Positions 52,267 to 60,238 of a stretch of DNA of 64,000 nucleotides are shown here, piece by piece (the first letter of the stretch is position 1; the number at the start of each line of letters is the position of its first letter). The notes under the pieces are model-generated. The model had not been told where the DNA came from. It made no database searches and was given only the letters and a program-made list of their open reading frames with translations. The stretch is taken from positions 3,410,001-3,474,000 of the forward strand of contig NC_019902.2 in NCBI RefSeq assembly GCF_000321415.2, written 5' to 3'. The position numbers and the translations under genes are program-made. Origin of the DNA: Thioalkalivibrio nitratireducens DSM 14787 (GTDB lineage: Bacteria; Pseudomonadota; Gammaproteobacteria; Ectothiorhodospirales; Ectothiorhodospiraceae).

Positions 52267-53277
52267 GTGAAGGCCTTCGTGATCCACCGCTACGGCGGCC
52301 CAGAAGTGTTCGAACCGGCTACCCTGCCCGATCCGCAGGCAGAGCCCGGCCAGCTGCGCATCCGCGTGCACGCCTCGAGCGTGAATCCGCTCGAGATCAA
52401 AATCCGCAAGGGGCTGGTCCGTTCCGGTCCGGAGTTCCCGGCAATCCTGAACGGTGACGTTGCAGGTATCGTCGACCAGGTCGGTGAAGGCGTGGCGGGC
52501 TTCCAGGTCGGCGACGCCGTGGTCGGCTGCGCGGGAGGAGTACGCGGCCACCCGGGGGCACTCGCGGACTTCATGGTGGCCGACGCGAACCTGGTGACAC
52601 AGGCTCCGAAGCGGCTGCCGCTCGAGGAATGCGCGGTACTGCCGCTGGTATTCATGACCGCCTGGAGCGCGCTGGTCGACCGGGCCGACATCCAGCCGGG
52701 CGAACACGTGCTGGTGCATGCCGGTACCGGCGGTGTCGGTCACGTGGCGGTCCAGCTCGCCAAGGCCCGCGGGGCGCGTGTGGCGACCACGGTGTCCAGC
52801 GAACAAAAGGCCGCGATCGCCCGCGATCTCGGCGCCGACGACATCATCCTCTACCGACAGGAACCGGTCGCCGACTACGTCGGGCGCCTGACCGGCGGCG
52901 CCGGGTTTCCTCTGGTGTTCGATACCGTCGGCGGACCCAACCTCGATGCCAGCTTCGAGGCGGCCGCGGTGTCGGCCCGGGTCTGCTCGATCAACACGCG
53001 CTCGACCCACGACCTGTCGCCGCTGCACGCGAAAAACCTGACCCTGCACGTGATCTTCCGCTCGGTGCCGCTGCTCTACGGGCTGGAACTCAAACACCAG
53101 TCGTGGATCCTCAGCAACCTGGCCGAGATGGTGGAGGCAGGCACGTTACGCCCCCTGCTGGCCGAACGGCGGTTCACATTCGCGCAGATTGCCGACGCGC
53201 ACCGCTACCTCGAGTCGGGCGAGGCCGTGGGCAAGATCCTGCTGACCCGGAACGGGGACGAGGACCGGTACCCGTAA
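52267..53277 (+). CDS. Quinone oxidoreductase-like MDR enzyme
   Basis: 336 aa from GTG 52267 (AAGAGGAG upstream; the frame to 52141 is rejected). MDR features: VHASSVNPLEIKIRKGLVR, LNGDVAGIVDQVGEGVAGF and NADPH motif VLVHAGTGGVGHVAVQLAKA. No zinc ligands. It reduces quinones or enones. It differs clearly from AcuI and may act on an unsaturated intermediate. Confidence 0.86.
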   Translation: MKAFVIHRYGGPEVFEPATLPDPQAEPGQLRIRVHASSVNPLEIKIRKGLVRSGPEFPAILNGDVAGIVDQVGEGVAGFQVGDAVVGCAGGVRGHPGALADFMVADANLVTQAPKRLPLEECAVLPLVFMTAWSALVDRADIQPGEHVLVHAGTGGVGHVAVQLAKARGARVATTVSSEQKAAIARDLGADDIILYRQEPVADYVGRLTGGAGFPLVFDTVGGPNLDASFEAAAVSARVCSINTRSTHDLSPLHAKNLTLHVIFRSVPLLYGLELKHQSWILSNLAEMVEAGTLRPLLAERRFTFAQIADAHRYLESGEAVGKILLTRNGDEDRYP

Positions 53278-53374
53278 CCGGCTGCCGCCCTCGGCGCCGT
53301 CTATGCTCACGGTATTGTCGCACGGCTCGGCGCACCCGGAGCCGTACACGCCCCCGCCGGCAATGGAGGAAGGC

Positions 53375-54427
53375 ATGGCCGCGATCGCGTTCGAACACTT
53401 CGAGGACAGCCTCGAGCTGCTGAACCCGCTGAAGGACTTCGCACCCGAGCGCCAGCGCATCGAGGTCTACCGGGATCCGCTGCTGGGCCACACCAGCGTG
53501 TACAACCCGGCGATCGAGCAAGGGCTGAAGGTGTTCCTGAACGACGTCGACCGGGATCTCGTCGCCCGGCTCGCGCACGAAGGCCCCGCACACTGCGTGT
53601 TCTGCCCCGACCGCGTCGCTGGCGTGGCGCGCTTCCCGGACGACTGGATCCCGGGCGGAACGGTCCGCGTCGGCGAGGCGGTCGCGTTTCCCAACCTGAT
53701 CGCGATGGGCGGGCATCACTCGGTCGCGATCGTGTCGGAGGCCCATTTCCTGGAACTGCACGAGTTCTCGCCGGAACGGATCGGCAACGCCTGGGCAGCG
53801 CTGCGACGCGTGGCGCAGGCGGCACAGCGCCACGACCCGAATGCAGCCTGGCTCAGCATGCACGGGAACTACCTGTTTCCTGCCGGCGCCAGCCTGATGC
53901 ACCCGCATTTCCAGATGCTGATCGGCTCGGAACCCTATAGCCACCACGCCCGGCTGGCGCGGGGCTGCCGGGATTACCTCGCGCGCGAGGGAACCCCGTA
54001 TCACCGGGATCTGATCGAGCTGGAACGCGCCTCCGGCGACCGGTACATTGCCGCGACCGGCCGCTGGCACTGGCTCGCGGCGTTCTCGCCGCTGGGCAGC
54101 AACGAGATCGTCGCGGTGCACGAAACCGACGGAGATCTGCTGCGTCTCGACGAAGGGGAGCTGCGCGACCTCGCACGGGGCTTGTCGGCGACCCTGCGAT
54201 TCTACGAGGATCTCGGGCACCTGAGCTTCAACTACACGCTCTACGCGCGCCGGGAACCGGCCCGGCCGGACGGATTCCAGTGCCTGCTCCGGATCATCAC
54301 CCGGCAGAACCCGGCACCCGACTACCGGTGTGACGATTTCTACCTGCAGAAGGGCCTGCAGACCGAACTGATGCTGCACCGCCCGGAAACGCTCGCGGCT
54401 GGCGCCCGCCCCTTTTTCGGGAGCTGA
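53375..54427 (+). CDS. GalT-like nucleotidylyltransferase of the HIT superfamily
   Basis: 350 aa from ATG 53375 (GGAGGAAGG before it; alternative start 53303). Two-domain GalT layout: zinc site HCVFCPDRV near 70-78, LMHPHFQMLI as the catalytic H-P-H-x-Q loop and HYS-type elements in the second half. Substrate may be galactose-1-phosphate or another sugar phosphate; the context does not tell. I am sure of the superfamily, less of the substrate. Confidence 0.75.
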   Translation: MAAIAFEHFEDSLELLNPLKDFAPERQRIEVYRDPLLGHTSVYNPAIEQGLKVFLNDVDRDLVARLAHEGPAHCVFCPDRVAGVARFPDDWIPGGTVRVGEAVAFPNLIAMGGHHSVAIVSEAHFLELHEFSPERIGNAWAALRRVAQAAQRHDPNAAWLSMHGNYLFPAGASLMHPHFQMLIGSEPYSHHARLARGCRDYLAREGTPYHRDLIELERASGDRYIAATGRWHWLAAFSPLGSNEIVAVHETDGDLLRLDEGELRDLARGLSATLRFYEDLGHLSFNYTLYARREPARPDGFQCLLRIITRQNPAPDYRCDDFYLQKGLQTELMLHRPETLAAGARPFFGS

Positions 54428-54499
54428 CTGCGCGGGCATGTGCCGGCACGCTGGGAACCGACCGCGAGCCCGGAAACCAACGCGGGCGGCGCCAGATCG

Positions 54500-54958
54500 T
54501 CAGTCCGGAGGCCGGGTGTCCCGTTCCCGGATCTGCTCGCGCCGGATCAGACGGACGATGTCGCTGAACTCGTCGGCCAGGAATTTGAGCAGGTCGTCCA
54601 TCGTCAGTATCCCGGACAGGTTGCCGCCGGCGTTCACCACCGGCAGGCGCCGAACGCCCATCGCACGCATGCGCATGATGGTCTCCCAGATGCCGTCCGA
54701 CTCGCGGGCGGTCAGCAGCTCCGGCGCAATGATGTCGCCGGCGGTCAATACCTCCTCCGGCACCTCCTTCGCCATGATCTCCACCACCAGGTCGCGGTCG
54801 GTCACGATGCCGACCGGTTTCATCGGCGTGGTCGAGTTCTGATCGACGACCACCAGGCTGCCGACGTGGTGATTGCGCATCATGCGTGCCGCCTCGTACA
54901 CCGAGGCCTTGCGGTCGATGGAAACGACTTCTTTGTTGCAGATCTCCCCGACAGACAT
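54500..54958 (-). CDS. CBS-domain protein
   Basis: 152 aa from ATG 54958 (GGAGAAA before it; longer frame to 55048 rejected). Two CBS motifs: VSIDRKASVYEAARMMRNHH with VGIVTDRDLVVEIM, and LTARESDGIWETIMRMRAMG with LSGILTMDDLLKFLADEF. Such Bateman modules bind adenosine nucleotides and signal energy state. Single gene; partner unknown. Confidence 0.9.
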   Translation of the reverse strand: MSVGEICNKEVVSIDRKASVYEAARMMRNHHVGSLVVVDQNSTTPMKPVGIVTDRDLVVEIMAKEVPEEVLTAGDIIAPELLTARESDGIWETIMRMRAMGVRRLPVVNAGGNLSGILTMDDLLKFLADEFSDIVRLIRREQIRERDTRPPD

Positions 54959-55213
54959 ATCGTTTTCTCCGTTATGGTTCGTCGGTCCCGAGCGGCACCG
55001 CCAGATCGATCGCCGCTCCCCCCGCGGACGCGGACCTGGGCCGGACATCTCCGCGTCCTCTTGCCGACGAGTGTCCCGCCGCGGTCTTCACCCGTCAACC
55101 GGCAGTGCGCCGCGGCACGGGCCGATTCGGTGAAAAACCAATGCAGGGCGCGCAGGACATGCGAAAAAATCGTTGCCGGTTCGTTTTGCTAGCAGCCCAA
55201 GCCCGACAGACTG

Positions 55214-56845
55214 CTAGCGGCGATCCTCCACGGTCACCTCGTGCAGCGTCCATTCCCCGCCGCCGTTGATCAGCGAGAAGCCCTCGAAGTCCGACTCGAG
55301 ATTCCGGTCGACGACGTCGATCAGCATCTCGCCGTCGCTGGATACCCGCATCCGGCCATCGCCATCCCTCTCCCAGACCAGCCGGTGGGATCGACCGGAG
55401 GCCGCGTCTAAGCGAGCACTGGCGATCACCGACGTCCCGCTCTCGTCGACGAGCAGCAATTGCAGCGGTCGCGTCTGGCTGGCGCGGTAGCTCAGCCGGT
55501 AACCGTGGTTCAGGATGTCACTTGCATAGGGCCCCAGATCGATGTGGCCGAAAGATTCGGCGGATCCCGATACCACCGCGGTCACGCGGAACTCCTGGGT
55601 GATGCGGGTCGGCAGATAGGCGACCGCCGCGCTCTCCTGCCCCGGAATGGTGATACCGAGTTGCTGTTGCAGCAGCCCGCCCAGCAGTTGGCGCCCGATA
55701 TCCTCGGGACGCGCCGACGGCGGCACGATCACCGATGTCAGGCCACCGCCGCGGACCTCGAACTGTCCGGACGCGACGCGCCAGGCCGGATCGCGCGTGT
55801 AGTCGCCGTCGGCGAAGGCATCGTGGACCCGGACCCGGAACGGGCGGGGCTCGGCGACGGGCACCTCTGAAGCAACGTCGATTCCGAGCAGTTCCAGCGT
55901 ACGCGACGTCAGTTCGCCGGTCGGGGGCAGATCGTGGTCGGCCTGGAAGGTCCGGATTGCATCCCGGCTGCGCGGACCCAGTACACCGTCCGGCGGCCCC
56001 GCGCCGTAGCCCCGGGCGTTCAGGATCCGCTGGGCCGCGGCACGCTGGTCACGGGTCACGACCGGATCGGTGATCGGCTCGGCATCGGCCGCGCGCAGTT
56101 CTGCCAGCAGTGCGGGGCTGGGCTTACCGGTCACCGGCACGCCCCGCCCCTGCTGGTACTCGCGGATGGCCTCGCGGGTCTGCGTGTCCATCCGGCCGCT
56201 GACCACGGCGATCGCGTAACCGCGCCGGCGCAGTTCGGCCTGGATACCGGCGATCGTGTCGGCATCGACCGCTGGGGCGGGCTGCTGGTCAGCGATGCGA
56301 CGGCGCATGTGCTCCAGCAGCTCGGCACTCGGCTCACCGGACACCAACAGCCCACGGTCGGCCTCGTAGGCACGGATCGCGTCCCGCGTTGCCTCGGTGA
56401 GTCGACCGGACGGGGCTGGCGCGTCGTAGCCAAGGCTACGCAGCGCCTCCTGAATGTCCGCAACCAGCTGCGACACCGGCACGAATCCCGGCGGCAGCGG
56501 CACGGGGGCGGCAGGCGTCCGGGCCTGCGCGGTGGCGCGCACATGCGACAGCAGGGCCCCGGAGGCCCGGCCGTCGACCAGCAGGTCGTGTTCGCGCTGA
56601 TAGGCCTCGATCGCCTCGCGTGTTCTCGCGCCCATCAGCCCGTCCTCGGGTCCCGCGCCGTATCCAAGCCGATTCAGCTCGCGCTGGAGCTCCAGCACGG
56701 TACCCGACGTCTGCGCGATCAGAAGCCTCGGCTCGCCCGACGGGAAACCCGTCCCGGGCTGCGCCAGCACCGGCGAGCAAAACCCGAACGCGACCGCACA
56801 GCCAAGCAGTGCAGTTGACCAACAGATCGCACGAAACTCGGACAT
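55214..56845 (-). CDS. Exported protein with four peptidoglycan-binding repeats
   Basis: 543 aa. Sec signal STALLGCAVAFGFCSPVLAQ. Four PG_binding_1 repeats, at ~50-95, ~130-175, ~195-240 and ~268-312, each with the LGY/RGY-G-x-x-D/T-x-x-x-A-I-x-x-Y pattern (for example LNRLGYGAGPEDGLMGARTR). The C-terminal ~200 residues (DYTRDPAWRVASGQFEVRGG to FEGFSLINGGGEWTLHEV) look like a jelly-roll/concanavalin-like domain. It probably binds murein and a glycan at the envelope. Confidence 0.82.
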   Translation of the reverse strand: MSEFRAICWSTALLGCAVAFGFCSPVLAQPGTGFPSGEPRLLIAQTSGTVLELQRELNRLGYGAGPEDGLMGARTREAIEAYQREHDLLVDGRASGALLSHVRATAQARTPAAPVPLPPGFVPVSQLVADIQEALRSLGYDAPAPSGRLTEATRDAIRAYEADRGLLVSGEPSAELLEHMRRRIADQQPAPAVDADTIAGIQAELRRRGYAIAVVSGRMDTQTREAIREYQQGRGVPVTGKPSPALLAELRAADAEPITDPVVTRDQRAAAQRILNARGYGAGPPDGVLGPRSRDAIRTFQADHDLPPTGELTSRTLELLGIDVASEVPVAEPRPFRVRVHDAFADGDYTRDPAWRVASGQFEVRGGGLTSVIVPPSARPEDIGRQLLGGLLQQQLGITIPGQESAAVAYLPTRITQEFRVTAVVSGSAESFGHIDLGPYASDILNHGYRLSYRASQTRPLQLLLVDESGTSVIASARLDAASGRSHRLVWERDGDGRMRVSSDGEMLIDVVDRNLESDFEGFSLINGGGEWTLHEVTVEDRR

Positions 56846-57152
56846 GGCACAGCCCTCCCGTACAGAAATCGGGTACGCCCGCCGATCCGGGCGACCGGTG
56901 CGGCGTCGCGTCCGTAAACGCTCACCGCACTCGACTGGATTCTACACAATGGGAGTGCACGCAACCCGGTCCGAGGCGCATGCCGGCAGGCTGTGTCCTC
57001 GGGTGTGCACCATCGGATCGTGCAGCAGACGCCCACGTTTCGTGCCGCAATTGACCATGCTCTTCACAAGGTCTATAAGGTTTTACAGGATCTATGGAAA
57101 ACAGCATTGCCGACAGGCAATTGATCGGGACTGAAGCAGCAAGGAGCATTTG
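56846..57152. other. Divergent intergenic region, A/T-rich near 57050-57130
   Basis: 307 bases between the peptidoglycan-binding gene and the CARDB-like gene. It includes a good sigma-70 promoter (57051-57079) and little else; no gene is supported. Confidence 0.45.
57051..57079 (+). promoter_or_regulatory. Sigma-70 promoter before the CARDB-like gene
   Basis: TTGACC (57051-57056), a 17-base spacer, TATAAG (57074-57079). The transcript would start near 57087, about 65 bases before the ATG at 57153, which has AAGGAG at 57141-57146. Spacing and boxes are close to consensus. Confidence 0.6.
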
Positions 57153-57617
57153 ATGAAACCGCACACCTTCGGATTTATTCCCATCATCGCGATCGCGATC
57201 GCGCTGGCTACCGCTGCCCCGGCACAGTGGGGTGGCTCGGGCGCCACCATGGAACGGCCAGATGTGCAGATGCGCATCCCAGATGCCGCACGGCAGATCC
57301 TGCCCGACCTGGCCATCACCTCTACGGAAGGCGATGTCGTCGGTGACCGGATCCGCCTTCGGGTTACGGTCGTGAACAGAGGACTCGGGCCCTACACCCC
57401 CTCCAACCGCTGTTCCGCGTACCTGGCTGCATACTCGCGCATGCCCGTTGCCGACAATGCACGCCTTGCGATCCGCCCGATTCCGGCGCTGGCTCCGCGG
57501 GGGGGCAGTACCGTGATCGAGATGGAAGTCCGAAAGTTTGAGGGAACGGTCACCGTGCATATCCAGCCGGACATCAATATCGACAACAACACCGACCACG
57601 TGCACTTCGCGTTTTAG
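57153..57617 (+). CDS. Exported CARDB-like beta-sandwich protein
   Basis: 154 aa from ATG 57153. Signal peptide with TFGFIPIIAIAIALATAAPA and cleavage around PAQWG. The mature domain LPDLAITSTEGDVVGDRIRL...VTVVNRGLG...VIEMEVRKFEG...INIDNNTDHVHF is a CARDB-type Ig-like fold (adhesion or ligand contact). The next gene, 57664, encodes a similar beta-rich protein. Confidence 0.75.
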   Translation: MKPHTFGFIPIIAIAIALATAAPAQWGGSGATMERPDVQMRIPDAARQILPDLAITSTEGDVVGDRIRLRVTVVNRGLGPYTPSNRCSAYLAAYSRMPVADNARLAIRPIPALAPRGGSTVIEMEVRKFEGTVTVHIQPDINIDNNTDHVHFAF

Positions 57618-57663
57618 GAACCCGGCCGACTCCTCGCCCGCTTGATCAGGCCGGGTCATCGGG

Positions 57664-58032
57664 ATGGACGTCATGCCATCGGGGTGTTACCCCGCTGAAG
57701 CTTGCGGTCGGGCCCTGCGCGAGTCACGCCGGAACGGCTGGAGGGCCACGCTCAGAAACCACACGGACTTTACCGCGAAAATGGTCGTCCAGGGCTACCT
57801 CTGGCCGGAAGGACAGAACGTGGCCGTACCCGCTGGCGGCCAGAGACTCACCCTGGGTCCAGGGGAGGACGGAACGACGATACCGTTGCACGCGGCCAGC
57901 GCCAGTAGCGGCGACGTCCTGAAGGTGCATATCTGGGCCGACATGAACCCCCAGGCCTTTGGAGAAACCTGGAAGGACTGTGGGGGCCAGGTTTCCTGGA
58001 ATATCACCGTCCCGCACAGCAAGACCTTCTGA
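57664..58032 (+). CDS. Small beta-rich hypothetical protein
   Basis: 122 aa; start uncertain. Beta strands alternate (TAKMVVQGYLWPEGQNVAVP, RLTLGPGEDGTTIPLHAASA, LKVHIWADMNPQAFGETWKD), with three Cys. It lacks a clear signal, so the true gene may start elsewhere or the N-terminus be lost. It lies 46 bases after the CARDB-like gene and may be its partner. Family not recognised. Confidence 0.5.
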   Translation: MDVMPSGCYPAEACGRALRESRRNGWRATLRNHTDFTAKMVVQGYLWPEGQNVAVPAGGQRLTLGPGEDGTTIPLHAASASSGDVLKVHIWADMNPQAFGETWKDCGGQVSWNITVPHSKTF

Positions 58033-58438
58033 CGAAGCCCCGTCGCCGGCCATCGATTGGCCTGGTGACACCCCACGGTGCTCTGCTCCGGCGGCGCGTA
58101 GCCGGAGCAGCCACCCTGAAACCGGAGGCCTGCAGCAGCCAGTCGTTGCCGGCACGGCGGCCAGGCCGAGACCCCGGAGGCGTGTTCGATCATGGGGTCA
58201 TCCGTTCGCGGTCCTGCGCCGGTCGCGGTATCACCACGGACACCACCGCGTGCCGGCCGCGAGATGCCCTGGTGCCTGCACCCGCCCACCTGCCCGCCCA
58301 CGCGGGTTCGACGCTTTGCCGAGCACTCGACCCCGATTCGAGGAACTCGGTAGAGCTGCGTTCGTTCCAATGGCAGCGTCCATCGCTGATCTCGACCGCA
58401 GGGATGGCGCAGGACACATCCATCGGAGGCAACAGGAT

Positions 58439-59713
58439 ATGGCACATGTGGTGATTGTTGGGGCTGGGTTGGGCGGGATGCCTGCGGCCTATGAGGCACG
58501 CGAGACACTCGGGCCGGAGCACGAGATCACGGTGGTCAACGCCACCGACGTTTTCCAGTTCGTCCCGTCGAACCCTTGGGTCGCCGTCGGTTGGCGCAAG
58601 CGGGACGCGATCACCCTGCCGATTGCGCCGTACCTGGAGCGCAAGCGAATCGCGTTCGTCGCATCCAGCGTCGAGCAGATCCTGCCGGACGTCAGCCAGC
58701 TGCGCCTCGAGAACGGCGACACGCTCGATTACGACTACCTGATCCTCACCACCGGCCCGAAGTTGATGTTTTCCGAGGTCGAGGGCGCAGGACCCGAGGG
58801 CGGACACACCCAGTCCGTCTGCACCGTGGACCATGCCGAACGTGCCCACGAGGACTTCAAACGCCTGCTGGACAACCCCGGGCCCGTCATCATCGGCGCG
58901 TTCCCGGGCGCCAGCTGTTTTGGCCCGGCCTACGAGTACGCCTTCATCCTCGACCGCGCGCTGCGCAAGCGCAAGATGCGCAGCAAGGTGCCGATCACCT
59001 TCGTGACCTCCGAGCCGTGGATCGGACATCTGGGCCTCGCCGGGGTGGGCGATTCGCGCGGCATGCTCGAATCCGAGTTGCGTTCCCACGACATCCGGTG
59101 GATCACCAATGCGCGCACGACTCGTGTCGAGGCGGGCCGCATGTTCGTCGAGCAACTCGATGATCTCGGCAACGTGGTCCGGAATCACGAGCTTCCGTTT
59201 CATCATGCGATGATGCTGCCCGCTTTCGCGGGCGTCGACGCGGTGGCCCGGACCGAGGGGCTGTGCAACGCCAGGGGTCTGGTGGAAATCGACGACCACC
59301 AGCGCAACCCCACCTACCGCAACATCTTCGCCGCGGGCGTCTGCGTCGCGATTCCACCGGTGGAGGCGACCCCGGTACCCACCGGGGCTCCGAAGACGGG
59401 GTACATGATCGAGTCGATGGTCACCGCCATCGTGCACAACATCGCGGCCGACCTGGCCGGCAAGGAAGCCCACTACAAGGGCTCGTGGCACGCCATCTGC
59501 CTGGCCGACATGGGGGACCGCGGCGCGGCCTTCGTGGCGCTGCCGCAGATGCCGCCGCGCGACGTGAACTGGTTCGCTGCCGGCAAGTGGGTTCACCTGG
59601 CCAAGATCGCGTTCGAGAAGTATTTCATTCGAAAGATGAAGAAGGGAACGTCGGAGCCGCTGTACGAGAAGTACATGATGCGCGCCCTTGGCATCCGCCG
59701 GCTGGAGAACTAG
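58439..59713 (+). CDS. sqr: Sulfide:quinone oxidoreductase, type I
   Basis: 424 aa from ATG 58439 with CGGAGG 9 bases upstream; a longer frame from 57959 is non-coding. FAD motif VVIVGAGLGGMPAAYEA (4-20). The redox cysteines expected from the A. ferrooxidans enzyme are all present: Cys128 (QSVCTVDHAE), Cys160 (GASCFGPAYE) and Cys354 (HAICLADMGDRGAAF). TPVPTGAPKTGYMIESM and FEKYFIRKMKKG, the C-terminal membrane-binding helix, complete the match. It oxidises sulfide at the inner face of the membrane and reduces quinone. Confidence 0.93.
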   Translation: MAHVVIVGAGLGGMPAAYEARETLGPEHEITVVNATDVFQFVPSNPWVAVGWRKRDAITLPIAPYLERKRIAFVASSVEQILPDVSQLRLENGDTLDYDYLILTTGPKLMFSEVEGAGPEGGHTQSVCTVDHAERAHEDFKRLLDNPGPVIIGAFPGASCFGPAYEYAFILDRALRKRKMRSKVPITFVTSEPWIGHLGLAGVGDSRGMLESELRSHDIRWITNARTTRVEAGRMFVEQLDDLGNVVRNHELPFHHAMMLPAFAGVDAVARTEGLCNARGLVEIDDHQRNPTYRNIFAAGVCVAIPPVEATPVPTGAPKTGYMIESMVTAIVHNIAADLAGKEAHYKGSWHAICLADMGDRGAAFVALPQMPPRDVNWFAAGKWVHLAKIAFEKYFIRKMKKGTSEPLYEKYMMRALGIRRLEN

Positions 59714-60238
59714 CGCGAAGGGTCTGTGACATCCGGGGCGGCGATGACCGGTCGCCCCGGTGGTCTCCAACCATTGCGGGCGCATGCAGAACACGATCAT
59801 GAACAAGCGGGTCCCGGCCGTTCTCACCTGCGCGGGCGAGAGTACGGGGCCGGCCATCGACAATTTCGCACACCTGGAGACGCTGGGTCTCATCGAGCAG
59901 GCCGACGACTGGTCACAGATGCGCCATCGGCGCAGGCGTCCTGCGCGGAGCCTTCGAACCACGGGAACCTAGCGCCCGAGGGCGACGAGAGCGCGTTCGA
60001 GCAGCCGCAAGCGTGTGGTCAGGGAAACGCCGATGTTGCGGCGCAATAGAAGCGCCCCTCGCCGTCTATATTTCGGGTAAACTCGGAACAAAACCCACAC
60101 TGTCAGCAGAGCTATTGACGCAGGGACCAGATACTCGACACCACCCGGAAGGGCCTTTCCGGAAAACAGGCCCCCGCGCAGTCTCTGCGGATGCAACCCG
60201 AGCCGCGCTGGAGAGCGCTGCGAAAGGGCGCGAGAGCC
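59714..60238. other. Intergenic region after sqr
   Basis: 525 bases. A GC-rich hairpin at 59733-59760 may end sqr transcription. No further gene with protein character is seen; several short frames are ordinary GC-rich artefacts. Confidence 0.4.
59733..59760 (+). terminator. Hairpin after sqr
   Basis: CCGGGGCG (59733-59740) and CGCCCCGG (59753-59760) form a perfect 8-bp stem with a 12-base loop, 19 bases after the stop. No T-tract follows, so termination may be weak or rho-assisted. Confidence 0.45.
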
